NCBI GenBank assembly: GCA_036269435.1
Contig: DATASA010000182.1
Span: 1-42,147 of the forward strand
Direction of reading: 5' to 3'
Source: CADCTB01 sp036269435
Lineage (GTDB): Bacteria > Actinomycetota > Acidimicrobiia > Acidimicrobiales > AC-14
DNA length: 42,147 nucleotides
Part shown: one piece after another, positions 15,250 through 22,312 of the stretch
Layout: every line of letters begins with the position of its first letter
Numbering within the stretch: the stretch's first letter is position 1
Notes under the pieces: generated by a model
What the model saw: the letters and a program-made list of their open reading frames with translations, nothing else
Told to the model about the DNA's origin: nothing
The model's database searches: none
Translations under genes and position numbers: made by a program

Positions 15250-15627
15250 TCAGAAAAGGGACGCGCAGAGCCGGGTGATCTCCCGCTCCAGGGAAGCCAG
15301 ACCGTCGACCTTGCCGATGCACAGCGAGATGCCGGCGTCGCTCGCGGCCCGCTCGAGGGCGTCGTCGATGTAGGCGGTGTAGAGGATCATCACCTGGTTC
15401 GGGCGGCGCTCCCGGATGCCCCGGGCCGTGGCCAGGCCGTCCATTCCCGGCATCTTGTAGTCGATGACGACGACGTCGGGGTCGGCTCCATCGACGCCGT
15501 CGACGGCCGCGGGCCCGCTCGACGCGTCGCCCACGACCTCGAAGCCGTCGAGGGACAGCATCGAGGTCAGCATGCGGCGGACGTGGTCGGTGTCGTCGAC
15601 CACCATCACCCGGATCGTCTGGGACAC
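15250..15627 (-). CDS. Single-domain response regulator (CheY-like receiver)
   Basis: About 125 residues, a receiver only. The acidic pair is in VMVVDDTDH, the phosphoacceptor Asp in DVVVIDYKMPGMDG, the Thr in MILYTAY, and a Lys near the end in CIGKVDG. With no output domain it must act by protein contact. GTG at 15627 is preferred because TAGGCT (15636-15641) lies 8 bases upstream. An alternative ATG at 15660 overlaps the CAP-gene stop (ATGA) and would mean translational coupling. No histidine kinase is in the window. Confidence 0.88.
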   Translation of the reverse strand: MSQTIRVMVVDDTDHVRRMLTSMLSLDGFEVVGDASSGPAAVDGVDGADPDVVVIDYKMPGMDGLATARGIRERRPNQVMILYTAYIDDALERAASDAGISLCIGKVDGLASLEREITRLCASLF

Positions 15628-15656
15628 GACTGCCGAGCCTACCGCTTCGAGTGCGC

Positions 15657-16370
15657 TCATCGCCCTGCCCGCTCCCATCCGCGGGTCACCTCCAGGGCCA
15701 GCGCGAGCCAGGGGGACGGGGCGGGCTCGGGTTCCGCCGGCGCCGTCACCGCGGGCGTGGCGGCAGGCGGGGGGACCGTCACCCGGGTCGGAGGGGCCAC
15801 GGTGGTCGTGCTCGTCGCCGGCCCGACGGTGGTACGGGTCGTCGGGGGCGACGCCACTGGCGGAGCAGCGGGCGAGGCAACGGAGGCGGCGGCCGTCGGG
15901 GCGGCACCGGAGCGGCCGAGGAAGTCCTCGACCACGAACACGGTGCTGCCGGACGTGGCCACGCCGATGCCGACGGCGGTGACCTCGGTGTCGGTGAGGT
16001 TGACGTAGTGCGGATGGCTGGCGACCAGGGCGGACTGCACGCTCTCGATGCTCGGCCCCATGCCCACGTTCTCCGCCAGCTTCATCCAGCCGGTGACCTC
16101 GGTGGTCAGCGACGGATTGTGGGAGATCGTGCCCGCCGCGGCCATCGAGGCCGCCCACGTCCGGGCCACGCCGGACAGCGCGTCGTCCAGGGCGAGCGGG
16201 GCGGCACCGACCGACGCCCGCAGCGTGTTGGCCATGCTCAGCAGCCGGGCCTCGTCGGGGCTGGCCGCGGCCCCGGCCGGGCCGGACAGCGACACGAGAA
16301 GTCCTGCGGCCAGGGCCGCCGTCGCCAGTACCGCCGTCATCCGTGCCCGCCAGAGGCGCGGGTACCGCAT
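15657..16370 (-). CDS. Secreted CAP/SCP-domain protein
   Basis: A 237-residue protein. The ATG at 16370 has AAGGA seven bases upstream and gives a clean signal peptide (MTAVLATAALAAGLLVSLSGPAGA). The CAP domain follows with the usual His/Glu sites: ISHNP, LAENVGMG, SHPHYVNL and VFVVEDFLG. The last 75 residues are a Pro/Thr/Ala-rich tail ending in a short amphipathic stretch. CAP proteins are extracellular with varied or unknown roles. The stop overlaps the alternative start of the response-regulator gene. Confidence 0.87.
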   Translation of the reverse strand: MRYPRLWRARMTAVLATAALAAGLLVSLSGPAGAAASPDEARLLSMANTLRASVGAAPLALDDALSGVARTWAASMAAAGTISHNPSLTTEVTGWMKLAENVGMGPSIESVQSALVASHPHYVNLTDTEVTAVGIGVATSGSTVFVVEDFLGRSGAAPTAAASVASPAAPPVASPPTTRTTVGPATSTTTVAPPTRVTVPPPAATPAVTAPAEPEPAPSPWLALALEVTRGWERAGR

Positions 16371-16470
16371 TGCGGATCCTTCCGGTCGTTCCGATGTTGT
16401 GCTCGGACGATCGGCGGCCGCGAGAGAAAGCTTGAGGATGGATGCCACGCACGGTGGGCATCCCGCTGCG

Positions 16471-16836
16471 CTAGGTGACGGTGAGCGCCTGGCGGATCCC
16501 GTTGCCGGTCTGGCCCGGCTTGCAGGCGACGTCGTAGGTGCCGGCGGCAAGGGTCACCGAGAACGTGGCCTTGGTGCCCGGGCCGATGTTCTCCTTCTCG
16601 GCGACCACCTTGTCGCCCGGTGCGTACACGTAGACCTCGGTGGCCTGGCTGCCGGTGTTGGACACCTGGAAGCTGTGCTTGCCCGCGCTGAGCTGGGTCT
16701 GGGCCACGGTGCAGGTGGTGTTGGCCGCGGTCACGGCGATGGCGTCGGCGGGGGTGCTGTCCGACGAGCAGGCGACCAGGGCCAGGCCCAGGCCGAGGGC
16801 GACCACGGACGGGGCGAGCGCACGGGGACGCCTCAT
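16471..16836 (-). CDS. Cupredoxin-like lipoprotein, EfeO N-domain type
   Basis: A 121-residue protein. The signal peptide ends in the lipobox LVACSSD, so the mature protein is probably lipid-anchored. The rest is one cupredoxin-like domain (IAVTAANTTC, NTGSQATEVYVYAPGDKVV, ENIGPGTKATF, TYDVACKPG) that strongly resembles the N-terminal domain of EfeO. The M75 peptidase-like domain of EfeO is missing. ATG overlaps the efeU stop (ATGA), so the two are coupled. Likely role: binding or oxidising iron outside the membrane and delivering it to EfeU (inference). Confidence 0.85.
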   Translation of the reverse strand: MRRPRALAPSVVALGLGLALVACSSDSTPADAIAVTAANTTCTVAQTQLSAGKHSFQVSNTGSQATEVYVYAPGDKVVAEKENIGPGTKATFSVTLAAGTYDVACKPGQTGNGIRQALTVT

Positions 16837-17750
16837 TGGGTGGCGACCCCGGTCGTCGAGGGTCGATTCCCGTCGACCGGTGGCGCGCCGACCCCGGTCG
16901 GGACGGGCGCCGCCGCCGGTGCGCGGGCGGCGGTCGAGGGCGAGCCCGACGAGGGCGGGCGCAGGAACAGCGTCATGGTGGGGATCAGGTAGGCCAACCA
17001 GGCCGCGAGCTCCAGGCGGGTGGGGGCGGCGCTGATGCTGAAGAGGCCCTTGAACAGCGACCCCCACCAGCTCGACGGAGGCAGGACGCCGGTGGCGTCG
17101 AGGGCGACCCGGTCGAGCCCCGCGAACGTGAACAGTCCCGACTCCTGCAGGTCGTGGAACCCGTAGGCCAGCACGCCGGCGGCCACGACCACCAGGGCGG
17201 CCCCCGTCCATCGGAAGAAGGTGGCCAGGTTGAGCTTCACCGAGCGCCGGTACAACAGGTATCCCAGCACGACCGCGGTGAGCAGCCCGCCGAACGCGCC
17301 CACCACGGGCGACGCGGTGTTGCCCGTGGCCTGCACCGCGGTCCAGATGAACAGGGCGGTCTCCAGGCCCTCGCGGCCGACGGCGATGAAGGCGGTCAGG
17401 ACGAGGGCGCCGGTGCCCATGGCCAGCGCCGCGTCGAGCTTGCCCTGCAGCTCGCCCTTGAGCGAACGCGACGTCCGGCGCATCCAGAAGACCATCCAGG
17501 TCACGAAGCAGACGGCCAGGATCGACATGAGCCCGCCGAAGCGTTCCTGGGCCCGGAACGACATGGAGCGGGAGGTGAACGTGAGCAGTGCCCCGGCGGC
17601 CAGGCTGGTGGCGACGGCCGCGCCCACGCCGATCCAGATGGGCCGCAGGCGGTCGCGGCGCCCGCTGCGCACCAGGTAGGCGACCAGGATGCTCACCACC
17701 AGCGTGGCTTCCAGGCCCTCTCTGAGGCCGATGAGGTAGTTGGCGAGCAA
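16833..17750 (-). CDS. efeU: Iron permease of the FTR1/EfeU family
   Basis: A 305-residue membrane protein with about seven helices. Both signature iron-binding motifs are present: REGLEA (residues 10-15) and REGLETA (126-132). The C-terminal 40 residues are a Pro/Ala/Ser tail after the last helix. EfeU imports ferric iron made by an oxidase partner. Here the only partner in the operon is the cupredoxin lipoprotein; no EfeB peroxidase gene is seen. The start is TTG with AGGGAA upstream. Overlapping palindromes lie 10-36 bases upstream. Confidence 0.92.
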   Translation of the reverse strand: MLANYLIGLREGLEATLVVSILVAYLVRSGRRDRLRPIWIGVGAAVATSLAAGALLTFTSRSMSFRAQERFGGLMSILAVCFVTWMVFWMRRTSRSLKGELQGKLDAALAMGTGALVLTAFIAVGREGLETALFIWTAVQATGNTASPVVGAFGGLLTAVVLGYLLYRRSVKLNLATFFRWTGAALVVVAAGVLAYGFHDLQESGLFTFAGLDRVALDATGVLPPSSWWGSLFKGLFSISAAPTRLELAAWLAYLIPTMTLFLRPPSSGSPSTAARAPAAAPVPTGVGAPPVDGNRPSTTGVATQ

Positions 17751-17759
17751 AGGGTTCCC

Positions 17760-17786
17760 TTAGACGAGGTCTGAGGACGTCCTAAG
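17760..17786. promoter_or_regulatory. Overlapping inverted repeats upstream of efeU
   Basis: CTGAGGACGTCCTAAG (17771-17786) is a near-perfect 16-base palindrome with centre AGGACGTCCT. It overlaps TTAGACGAGGTCTGA (17760-17774), a second inverted repeat. They lie between the stop of the upstream membrane-protein gene and the efeU start, the expected place for an iron-responsive operator. The sequence is not a standard DtxR/IdeR box, so the regulator is unknown. Confidence 0.45.
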
Positions 17787-18501
17787 TCTGGTCCTCCACC
17801 GGCGGTTGCGCAACTCGGGCCGGCCGGACGTTGGTGCTGAGGAATCCGGCGAAGAGCAGGGTGATGCCCACGGTCAGCGTGACGGCAAACCCCTCCATCT
17901 GGCCCAGCACGGAGTTCAGCAGGCCACTCGCGCCGAGCACCAACGTCCCGAGTGCGATCACCGCGTTGGCGGCCGCCAGCCGACCGGAGCCGGGCCGGGC
18001 GCCGGCCCGGCGCCGCAGCCGCCACGCGCTCCAGACCGCCCCGCCGAGCACCACCATCGCCCCTGCACCCGACGCCACCGCGGCCAGCACCCGGGGCAGC
18101 GGACCGAACACCTCCGAGCCCTGGGGCAGGCGGTGGGCCGGGACCGCGGCCCGCAGCGGCGCGACGGCGATGACACCGGCGGCGAAGGCGCCGGCGAGGG
18201 CGATGCCTGCGGCCCACCCGTCCCCCCGCCGGCGACCGCCCAGGAGGTAGATCGTGCCGAGGGCCAGGAAGGGCACGTTGAGAATGGCGCCGAAGAGGTA
18301 GAAGACCCGAAATGTCGCACCGTTCCAGCCGTCGGAGGCGCCCAGCCACAGGGCGCCCGCCCCCAGGGTGAACATGGCCAGGGCGACGGTCCAGGCCAGT
18401 TCGTGCCGCTTGCGGCGGTCCAACCACCGCTCCAGGGTGCACAGCGCGAAGGCGAGCGCCACCAGGCCGGCCGCCGCGGCCAGGGCGGACTCCATGGACA
18501 T
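17782..18501 (-). CDS. Multi-pass membrane protein of unknown function
   Basis: A 239-residue protein with about seven hydrophobic helices (for example LAAAAGLVALAFALCTLERWLD, MFTLGAGALWLGASDGWNG and the C-terminal ITLLFAGFLSTN). The segment RVFYLFGAILNVPFLALGTIYLL resembles actinobacterial membrane proteins without a known role. ATG at 18501 follows TACCAT by 8 bases; ATG at 18495 has GGAGG at good spacing and is equally possible. It is divergent from rex and lies upstream of efeU on the same strand, 31 bases apart, possibly in one operon. Confidence 0.75.
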   Translation of the reverse strand: MSMESALAAAAGLVALAFALCTLERWLDRRKRHELAWTVALAMFTLGAGALWLGASDGWNGATFRVFYLFGAILNVPFLALGTIYLLGGRRRGDGWAAGIALAGAFAAGVIAVAPLRAAVPAHRLPQGSEVFGPLPRVLAAVASGAGAMVVLGGAVWSAWRLRRRAGARPGSGRLAAANAVIALGTLVLGASGLLNSVLGQMEGFAVTLTVGITLLFAGFLSTNVRPARVAQPPVEDQT

Positions 18502-18536
18502 CGCCTCCGATGGTACGGCCGCCCGGGAGGGAGCCC

Positions 18537-18553
18537 TTGTGAATCAACGCACG
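18537..18553. promoter_or_regulatory. Degenerate Rex operator upstream of rex
   Basis: TTGTGAATCAACGCACG keeps the left half TGTGAA and the CAC of the right half of the Streptomyces Rex operator (TGTGAAC-N3-TTCACA), 9 of 13 fixed positions. It also coincides with the -35 region of the rex promoter (-10 at 18562). In S. coelicolor rex-hemACD is autoregulated in this way. The match is partial. Confidence 0.45.
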
Positions 18554-18561
18554 AAGTCACG

Positions 18562-18567
18562 TAGACT
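18562..18567 (+). promoter_or_regulatory. -10 box TAGACT, leaderless start of rex
   Basis: TAGACT ends 7 bases before the ATG at 18575 and no ribosome-binding site is present. This fixes the rex start and keeps its long low-complexity N-terminus in the protein. Confidence 0.6.
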
Positions 18568-18574
18568 TTGGGCA

Positions 18575-19456
18575 ATGCAGGACCCCGGCCCGACCTCGCA
18601 CGGTACAGGCGCCAGCAACACCAACGGCGCCGTCGGTGGGAACGGGAACGGGTTGGGGGCTTCCGCGCCCGGTGCCACATTTCCGGCCGGCACCTTGCCG
18701 GCCGGAACCCTGGCGGCCGGAACCTTGCCGGCCGGAACCTTGGCGGGGGGCGGACTGCCGCCCGCAGCCATCCCGCCGCTCGCCGCGTCGGGTCCTCCGG
18801 GCCGCAACCCCCGTCGCATCCCCGAAGCCACCGTGGCCCGGCTGCCCGTCTACCTCCGGAGCCTGCTGGAGGTGGCGGACGCCCACACCGTCACCATCTC
18901 GTCGGAGCGCCTCGCCGAGATGGCCGGCGTGAACGCGGCCAAGGTCCGCAAGGACCTGTCGTACCTCGGCTCCTACGGCACGCGAGGGGTGGGCTACGAC
19001 GTCCAGTTCCTGCTGCTGCACATCAACCGGGTGCTCGGGCTGACGCAGGACTGGCCGGTGGTCATCGTCGGCATCGGCAACCTGGGCCACGCCCTGGCCA
19101 ACTACAAGGGCTTCTCGGCCCGGGGCTTCCGCATCGCCGCCCTGGTCGACGCCGACCGGGCCAAGGTCGGCGAGGTCGTCGCCGACCTCCCCGTCCGCCA
19201 TCTGAGCGAGCTGCCCGCCATCGCCGACGAGGAGGCCATCGCCATCGGCATCGTGGCCACGCCGGCCCCGGTGGCCCAGGAGGTGGCCGACCTGCTGGTG
19301 GCCGCGGGCGTCACGTCGATCCTCAACTTCGCCCCCGCGGTGATCTCGGTGCCCCGGGGCGTGTCGCTGCGCAAGGTCGACCTGTCGATCGAGCTGCAGA
19401 TCCTGTCCTTCTACCAGCAGTTGCGGGTGGTCGCCCCCCGGGTGGCCGAGGTCTGA
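18575..19456 (+). CDS. rex: Redox-sensing repressor Rex
   Basis: A 293-residue protein. The first 80 residues are Gly/Asn- and Pro/Ala-rich and include four or five PAGTL repeats (18685-18745), absent from usual Rex of 210-250 residues. The winged-helix domain follows (RIPEATVARLPVYLRSL, AAKVRKDLSYLGSYGTRGVGYDV). Then comes the NAD(H)-binding Rossmann domain (VVIVGIGNLGHALANY, FRIAALVDAD) and the domain-swapped C-terminal helix. Rex leaves DNA when NADH/NAD+ rises. It heads an operon of tetrapyrrole genes. Confidence 0.95.
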   Translation: MQDPGPTSHGTGASNTNGAVGGNGNGLGASAPGATFPAGTLPAGTLAAGTLPAGTLAGGGLPPAAIPPLAASGPPGRNPRRIPEATVARLPVYLRSLLEVADAHTVTISSERLAEMAGVNAAKVRKDLSYLGSYGTRGVGYDVQFLLLHINRVLGLTQDWPVVIVGIGNLGHALANYKGFSARGFRIAALVDADRAKVGEVVADLPVRHLSELPAIADEEAIAIGIVATPAPVAQEVADLLVAAGVTSILNFAPAVISVPRGVSLRKVDLSIELQILSFYQQLRVVAPRVAEV

Positions 19457-20079
19457 TGCAGTACCCGGTCAACCTCGTGCTCGACGGGCGGCACTGCCTG
19501 GTGGTGGGTGGCGGCAAGGTGGCCCTGCGCAAGGTCGAGGGGCTTCTCGCGTGCGGGGCGCGGGTGCGGGTGGTCGCTCCGCGCATCACCGCCGACCTGG
19601 CCGCGCTGGCCCCCGCGGTGACCCTCGACCACCGCCCGTGGCGGCCCGAGGACATGTCCGGCGCCTGGTTGGTGATCGCCGCCACCGACGACCCCGCGGT
19701 GAACCGGGCGGTGTTCGAAACGGGCGAGCGGGCCGGCATCTGGGTCAACGGGGCCGACGACCCGGCCAACTGCGCCTTCACCCTGCCGTCGGTGGTCCAC
19801 CGGGGCGACCTGCAGCTGACCGTCTCGACCGGCGGGCGCAGCCCGGCCATGGCCACCTGGCTGCGGCGACGGCTGGAGGACGAGATCGGCCCGGAGTACG
19901 CGGTCCTGTTGGACCTCCTGGCCGACGAGCGCGACGTGCTGAAGGCGGCCGGGCGGTCGACGGAAGGCCTCGACTGGAACTCCGCCCTGGACTCCGACAT
20001 GCTCGGGCTCATTCGCACCGGTGACCTGGCCCACGCACGAGAGCGTCTGCAGACGTGTCTGTCGTCGTCGTCGGACTGA
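19456..20079 (+). CDS. Precorrin-2 dehydrogenase (Met8/CysG N-domain type)
   Basis: A 207-residue protein. The NAD-binding start is LVVGGGKVALRKVEGLLACGARVRVVAP, followed by VIAATDDPAVNR, VNGADDPANCAFTLPSVVHRGDLQLTVSTGGRSPA and a C-terminal helical part. It oxidises precorrin-2 to sirohydrochlorin and may also chelate iron, leading to sirohaem or cobalamin. It works with the SUMT half of the CobA-HemD fusion encoded three genes on. ATG overlaps the rex stop (TGATG), and its 3' end overlaps hemA by 25 bases. Confidence 0.93.
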   Translation: MQYPVNLVLDGRHCLVVGGGKVALRKVEGLLACGARVRVVAPRITADLAALAPAVTLDHRPWRPEDMSGAWLVIAATDDPAVNRAVFETGERAGIWVNGADDPANCAFTLPSVVHRGDLQLTVSTGGRSPAMATWLRRRLEDEIGPEYAVLLDLLADERDVLKAAGRSTEGLDWNSALDSDMLGLIRTGDLAHARERLQTCLSSSSD

Positions 20080-21320
20080 GCCAGCGGACCGCGCCGCTCG
20101 AGCTGCTCGAGCGGATGGCGGTCACCGAGGAGCGCCTGCCCAAGGCCCTCCATGATCTGGTGCGGCGCGACTTCGTGAGCGAGGCCGTCGTCCTGTCGAC
20201 GTGCCACCGCATCGAGGTCTACGCGGTGGCGGAGGGCTTCCACGGGGCCATGGCCGACGTACGCCACTTCCTCTCCGAGCTGTCGAGCGTCTGGCCCGAG
20301 GAGTTCGCCGACCACCTGTACATCCACTACGACGACGCCGCCGCGGCCCACCTGTTCAGCGTGGCCGCCGGCCTTGACTCCGTGGTGCTCGGCGAGACCC
20401 AGATCCTCGGCCAGGTCCGCGACGCCTGGGAGCGGGCCCGCCTCGAAGGCGCGGCCGGTGCCCGCCTGTCGCAGCTCTTCCGGCACGCGCTCGAAGTCGG
20501 GAAGCGGGCCCGGTCCGAGACGGCCATCGCCCGGGGCATCACCTCGCTGTCGCAGGCCGCGGTGGCAATGGCGTCGGAGCGGCTCTCGGGACTGGCCGAC
20601 CGGCGCGTCGTAGTGCTCGGCGCGGGGGAGATGGGAGCCGGGCTGGTCGCCGAGGTGGCCGAGGCCGACGTGCCGGGCAGCCGGGTCACCGTGGCCAACC
20701 GGACGTGGGCCCGGGCCGAGCACCTGGCCGAGCGGGCCGGCGGTCGCGCCGTCACGCTCGACGGGCTGCCCGCGGCGCTGGGCTCCGCCGACCTGCTGCT
20801 CACGAGCACGGGTGCGACGAACATCGTGGTCACCGCGGCCGACGTCGAGCGGGCGATGGCCGAGCGCCCGGACCGCCCGCTGCTGATCGTCGACCTGGGC
20901 ATGCCCCGCGACGTCGACCATGCCGTCGTCGACCTGGCCGGGGTCAGCCTGCTGAGCCTGGCCGACGTGGAGGCGTTCGTGAACGCCCGGCTGGACGAGC
21001 GCCGCCAGGAGGTGGTGCCGGTGCGGGCCATCGTCGCCCAGGAGGTCGACCGGTGGGTGGAGGCGGTCACCGCCCGCCACGCCACCCCGACGGTTTCGGC
21101 CCTGCGCCAGCGGGCCGACGACATCCGTCTCGCCGAGCTGGCCCGGTACCGCAACCGCCTGGCCGACCTGGAGCCGCGAGAGCGCGAAGCGGTGGAGGGC
21201 CTGACCCGGAGCATCCTCGCCAAGCTGTTGCACGACCCGACCGTCCGGCTCAAGGACGCCGCCGGTTCGGCCAAGGGCGACCGCCTGGCCGGCGCCCTCC
21301 GCGAGCTGTTCGACCTCTGA
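20055..21320 (+). CDS. hemA: Glutamyl-tRNA reductase
   Basis: A 421-residue enzyme that makes glutamate-1-semialdehyde from Glu-tRNA with NADPH, the first step of C5-pathway haem synthesis. The catalytic Cys50 is in VLSTCHRIEVYAV. GETQILGQVRDAW, the Rossmann segment VVVLGAGEMGAGL, LLIVDLGMPRDVD and the C-terminal dimerisation helices are all present. GTG lies inside the previous gene, and the same run of TCG/GTC codes for both the SSSSD end of that protein and the VVVV start of HemA. Confidence 0.97.
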   Translation: MSVVVVGLSQRTAPLELLERMAVTEERLPKALHDLVRRDFVSEAVVLSTCHRIEVYAVAEGFHGAMADVRHFLSELSSVWPEEFADHLYIHYDDAAAAHLFSVAAGLDSVVLGETQILGQVRDAWERARLEGAAGARLSQLFRHALEVGKRARSETAIARGITSLSQAAVAMASERLSGLADRRVVVLGAGEMGAGLVAEVAEADVPGSRVTVANRTWARAEHLAERAGGRAVTLDGLPAALGSADLLLTSTGATNIVVTAADVERAMAERPDRPLLIVDLGMPRDVDHAVVDLAGVSLLSLADVEAFVNARLDERRQEVVPVRAIVAQEVDRWVEAVTARHATPTVSALRQRADDIRLAELARYRNRLADLEPREREAVEGLTRSILAKLLHDPTVRLKDAAGSAKGDRLAGALRELFDL

Positions 21321-21372
21321 GGCGAAGGGCGACAGGCACCCCGGTGCTGCGGGTACCGCCGCTCCGCCGCCG

Positions 21373-22269
21373 ATGAGCCGCGCACTGCGGGCCGCGACGC
21401 GCGGCAGTCGCCTGGCCCGGACGCAGACGGACCTGGTGGCCGCGTTGCTCGGCGCCGACGTGGCCGTCGAGCCGCTCGTGGTCGAGACCGAGGGCGACAA
21501 GGTGACCGACCGGCCCATCTGGGAGATCGGAGGGCGGGGGGTGTTCGTCAAGGAGGTGCAGGCCGCGGTGCTGGAGGGCCGGGCCGACTTCGCCGTCCAC
21601 TCCGCCAAGGACCTGCCCTCGGCGACGGTCGACGGCCTGGTGATCGCGGCCGTCCCGGCGCGCGGCGACGCCCGGGACGCGCTGGTGGGGGGCCGCTTCG
21701 ACAGCCTGCCCCCGGGCGCCCGGGTGGGTACCGGATCGGTCCGCCGGCGGGCCCAGCTGGCCTGGTTGCGCCCGGACCTCACCTTCGCCGGGCTGCGGGG
21801 GAACATGGAGACCCGCCTGTCGAAGGCCAAGGACTTCGCCGCCATCGTGGTGGCCACCGCCGCCCTCGACCGCCTGGGCCGCATGGCCGACGTCACCGAG
21901 ATCCTGTCGAGCGAGCTGCTCGTCCCCCAGGTGGGCCAGGGCGCGCTGGCCGTCGAGTGCCGGGCCGACGACGCCGGGACGCTCGCCGCCCTCGGCGCCA
22001 TCGAGCACGTCCCGTCCCGGCGGGCGGTGGACGCCGAGCGGGCCTGGCTGGACGCGGTCGGCGGCGGCTGTGACCTGCCGGTGGGCGCCCACGCCCGGGT
22101 GGACGACGACGGCTGCATCCGTCTCACCGCGATGATCGCCACGCCGGACGGCCGGGTCATGCTGCGGGCCAGCGCCGACGGCGACGACCCCGTGGCCGTC
22201 GGGCGGAGGCTGGCCCGCCACCTCCTCGACGACGCCGGCGGCGCGTCCCTGCTCGCCGACCTGAGGTGA
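21373..22269 (+). CDS. hemC: Porphobilinogen deaminase (hydroxymethylbilane synthase)
   Basis: A 298-residue enzyme that links four porphobilinogen units. Key residues are the catalytic Asp80 in HSAKDLPS, the Arg-rich substrate loop TGSVRRRAQL, LRGNMETRL, VGQGALAVECR and the dipyrromethane-cofactor Cys233 in GGGCDLPVGAH. Length is normal. It sits 52 bases after hemA and before cobA-hemD in the same direction. Confidence 0.97.
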   Translation: MSRALRAATRGSRLARTQTDLVAALLGADVAVEPLVVETEGDKVTDRPIWEIGGRGVFVKEVQAAVLEGRADFAVHSAKDLPSATVDGLVIAAVPARGDARDALVGGRFDSLPPGARVGTGSVRRRAQLAWLRPDLTFAGLRGNMETRLSKAKDFAAIVVATAALDRLGRMADVTEILSSELLVPQVGQGALAVECRADDAGTLAALGAIEHVPSRRAVDAERAWLDAVGGGCDLPVGAHARVDDDGCIRLTAMIATPDGRVMLRASADGDDPVAVGRRLARHLLDDAGGASLLADLR

Positions 22270-22312
22270 TGGCGCTGCGCCGGCGGCGCCCGGAATCCGG
22301 GAAGGGCCGGCG

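Noticed and set aside
19323..22160. 945-residue minus-strand open frame
   Set aside because: Antisense to rex, the precorrin-2 dehydrogenase, hemA and hemC; the translation has no recognisable domain.
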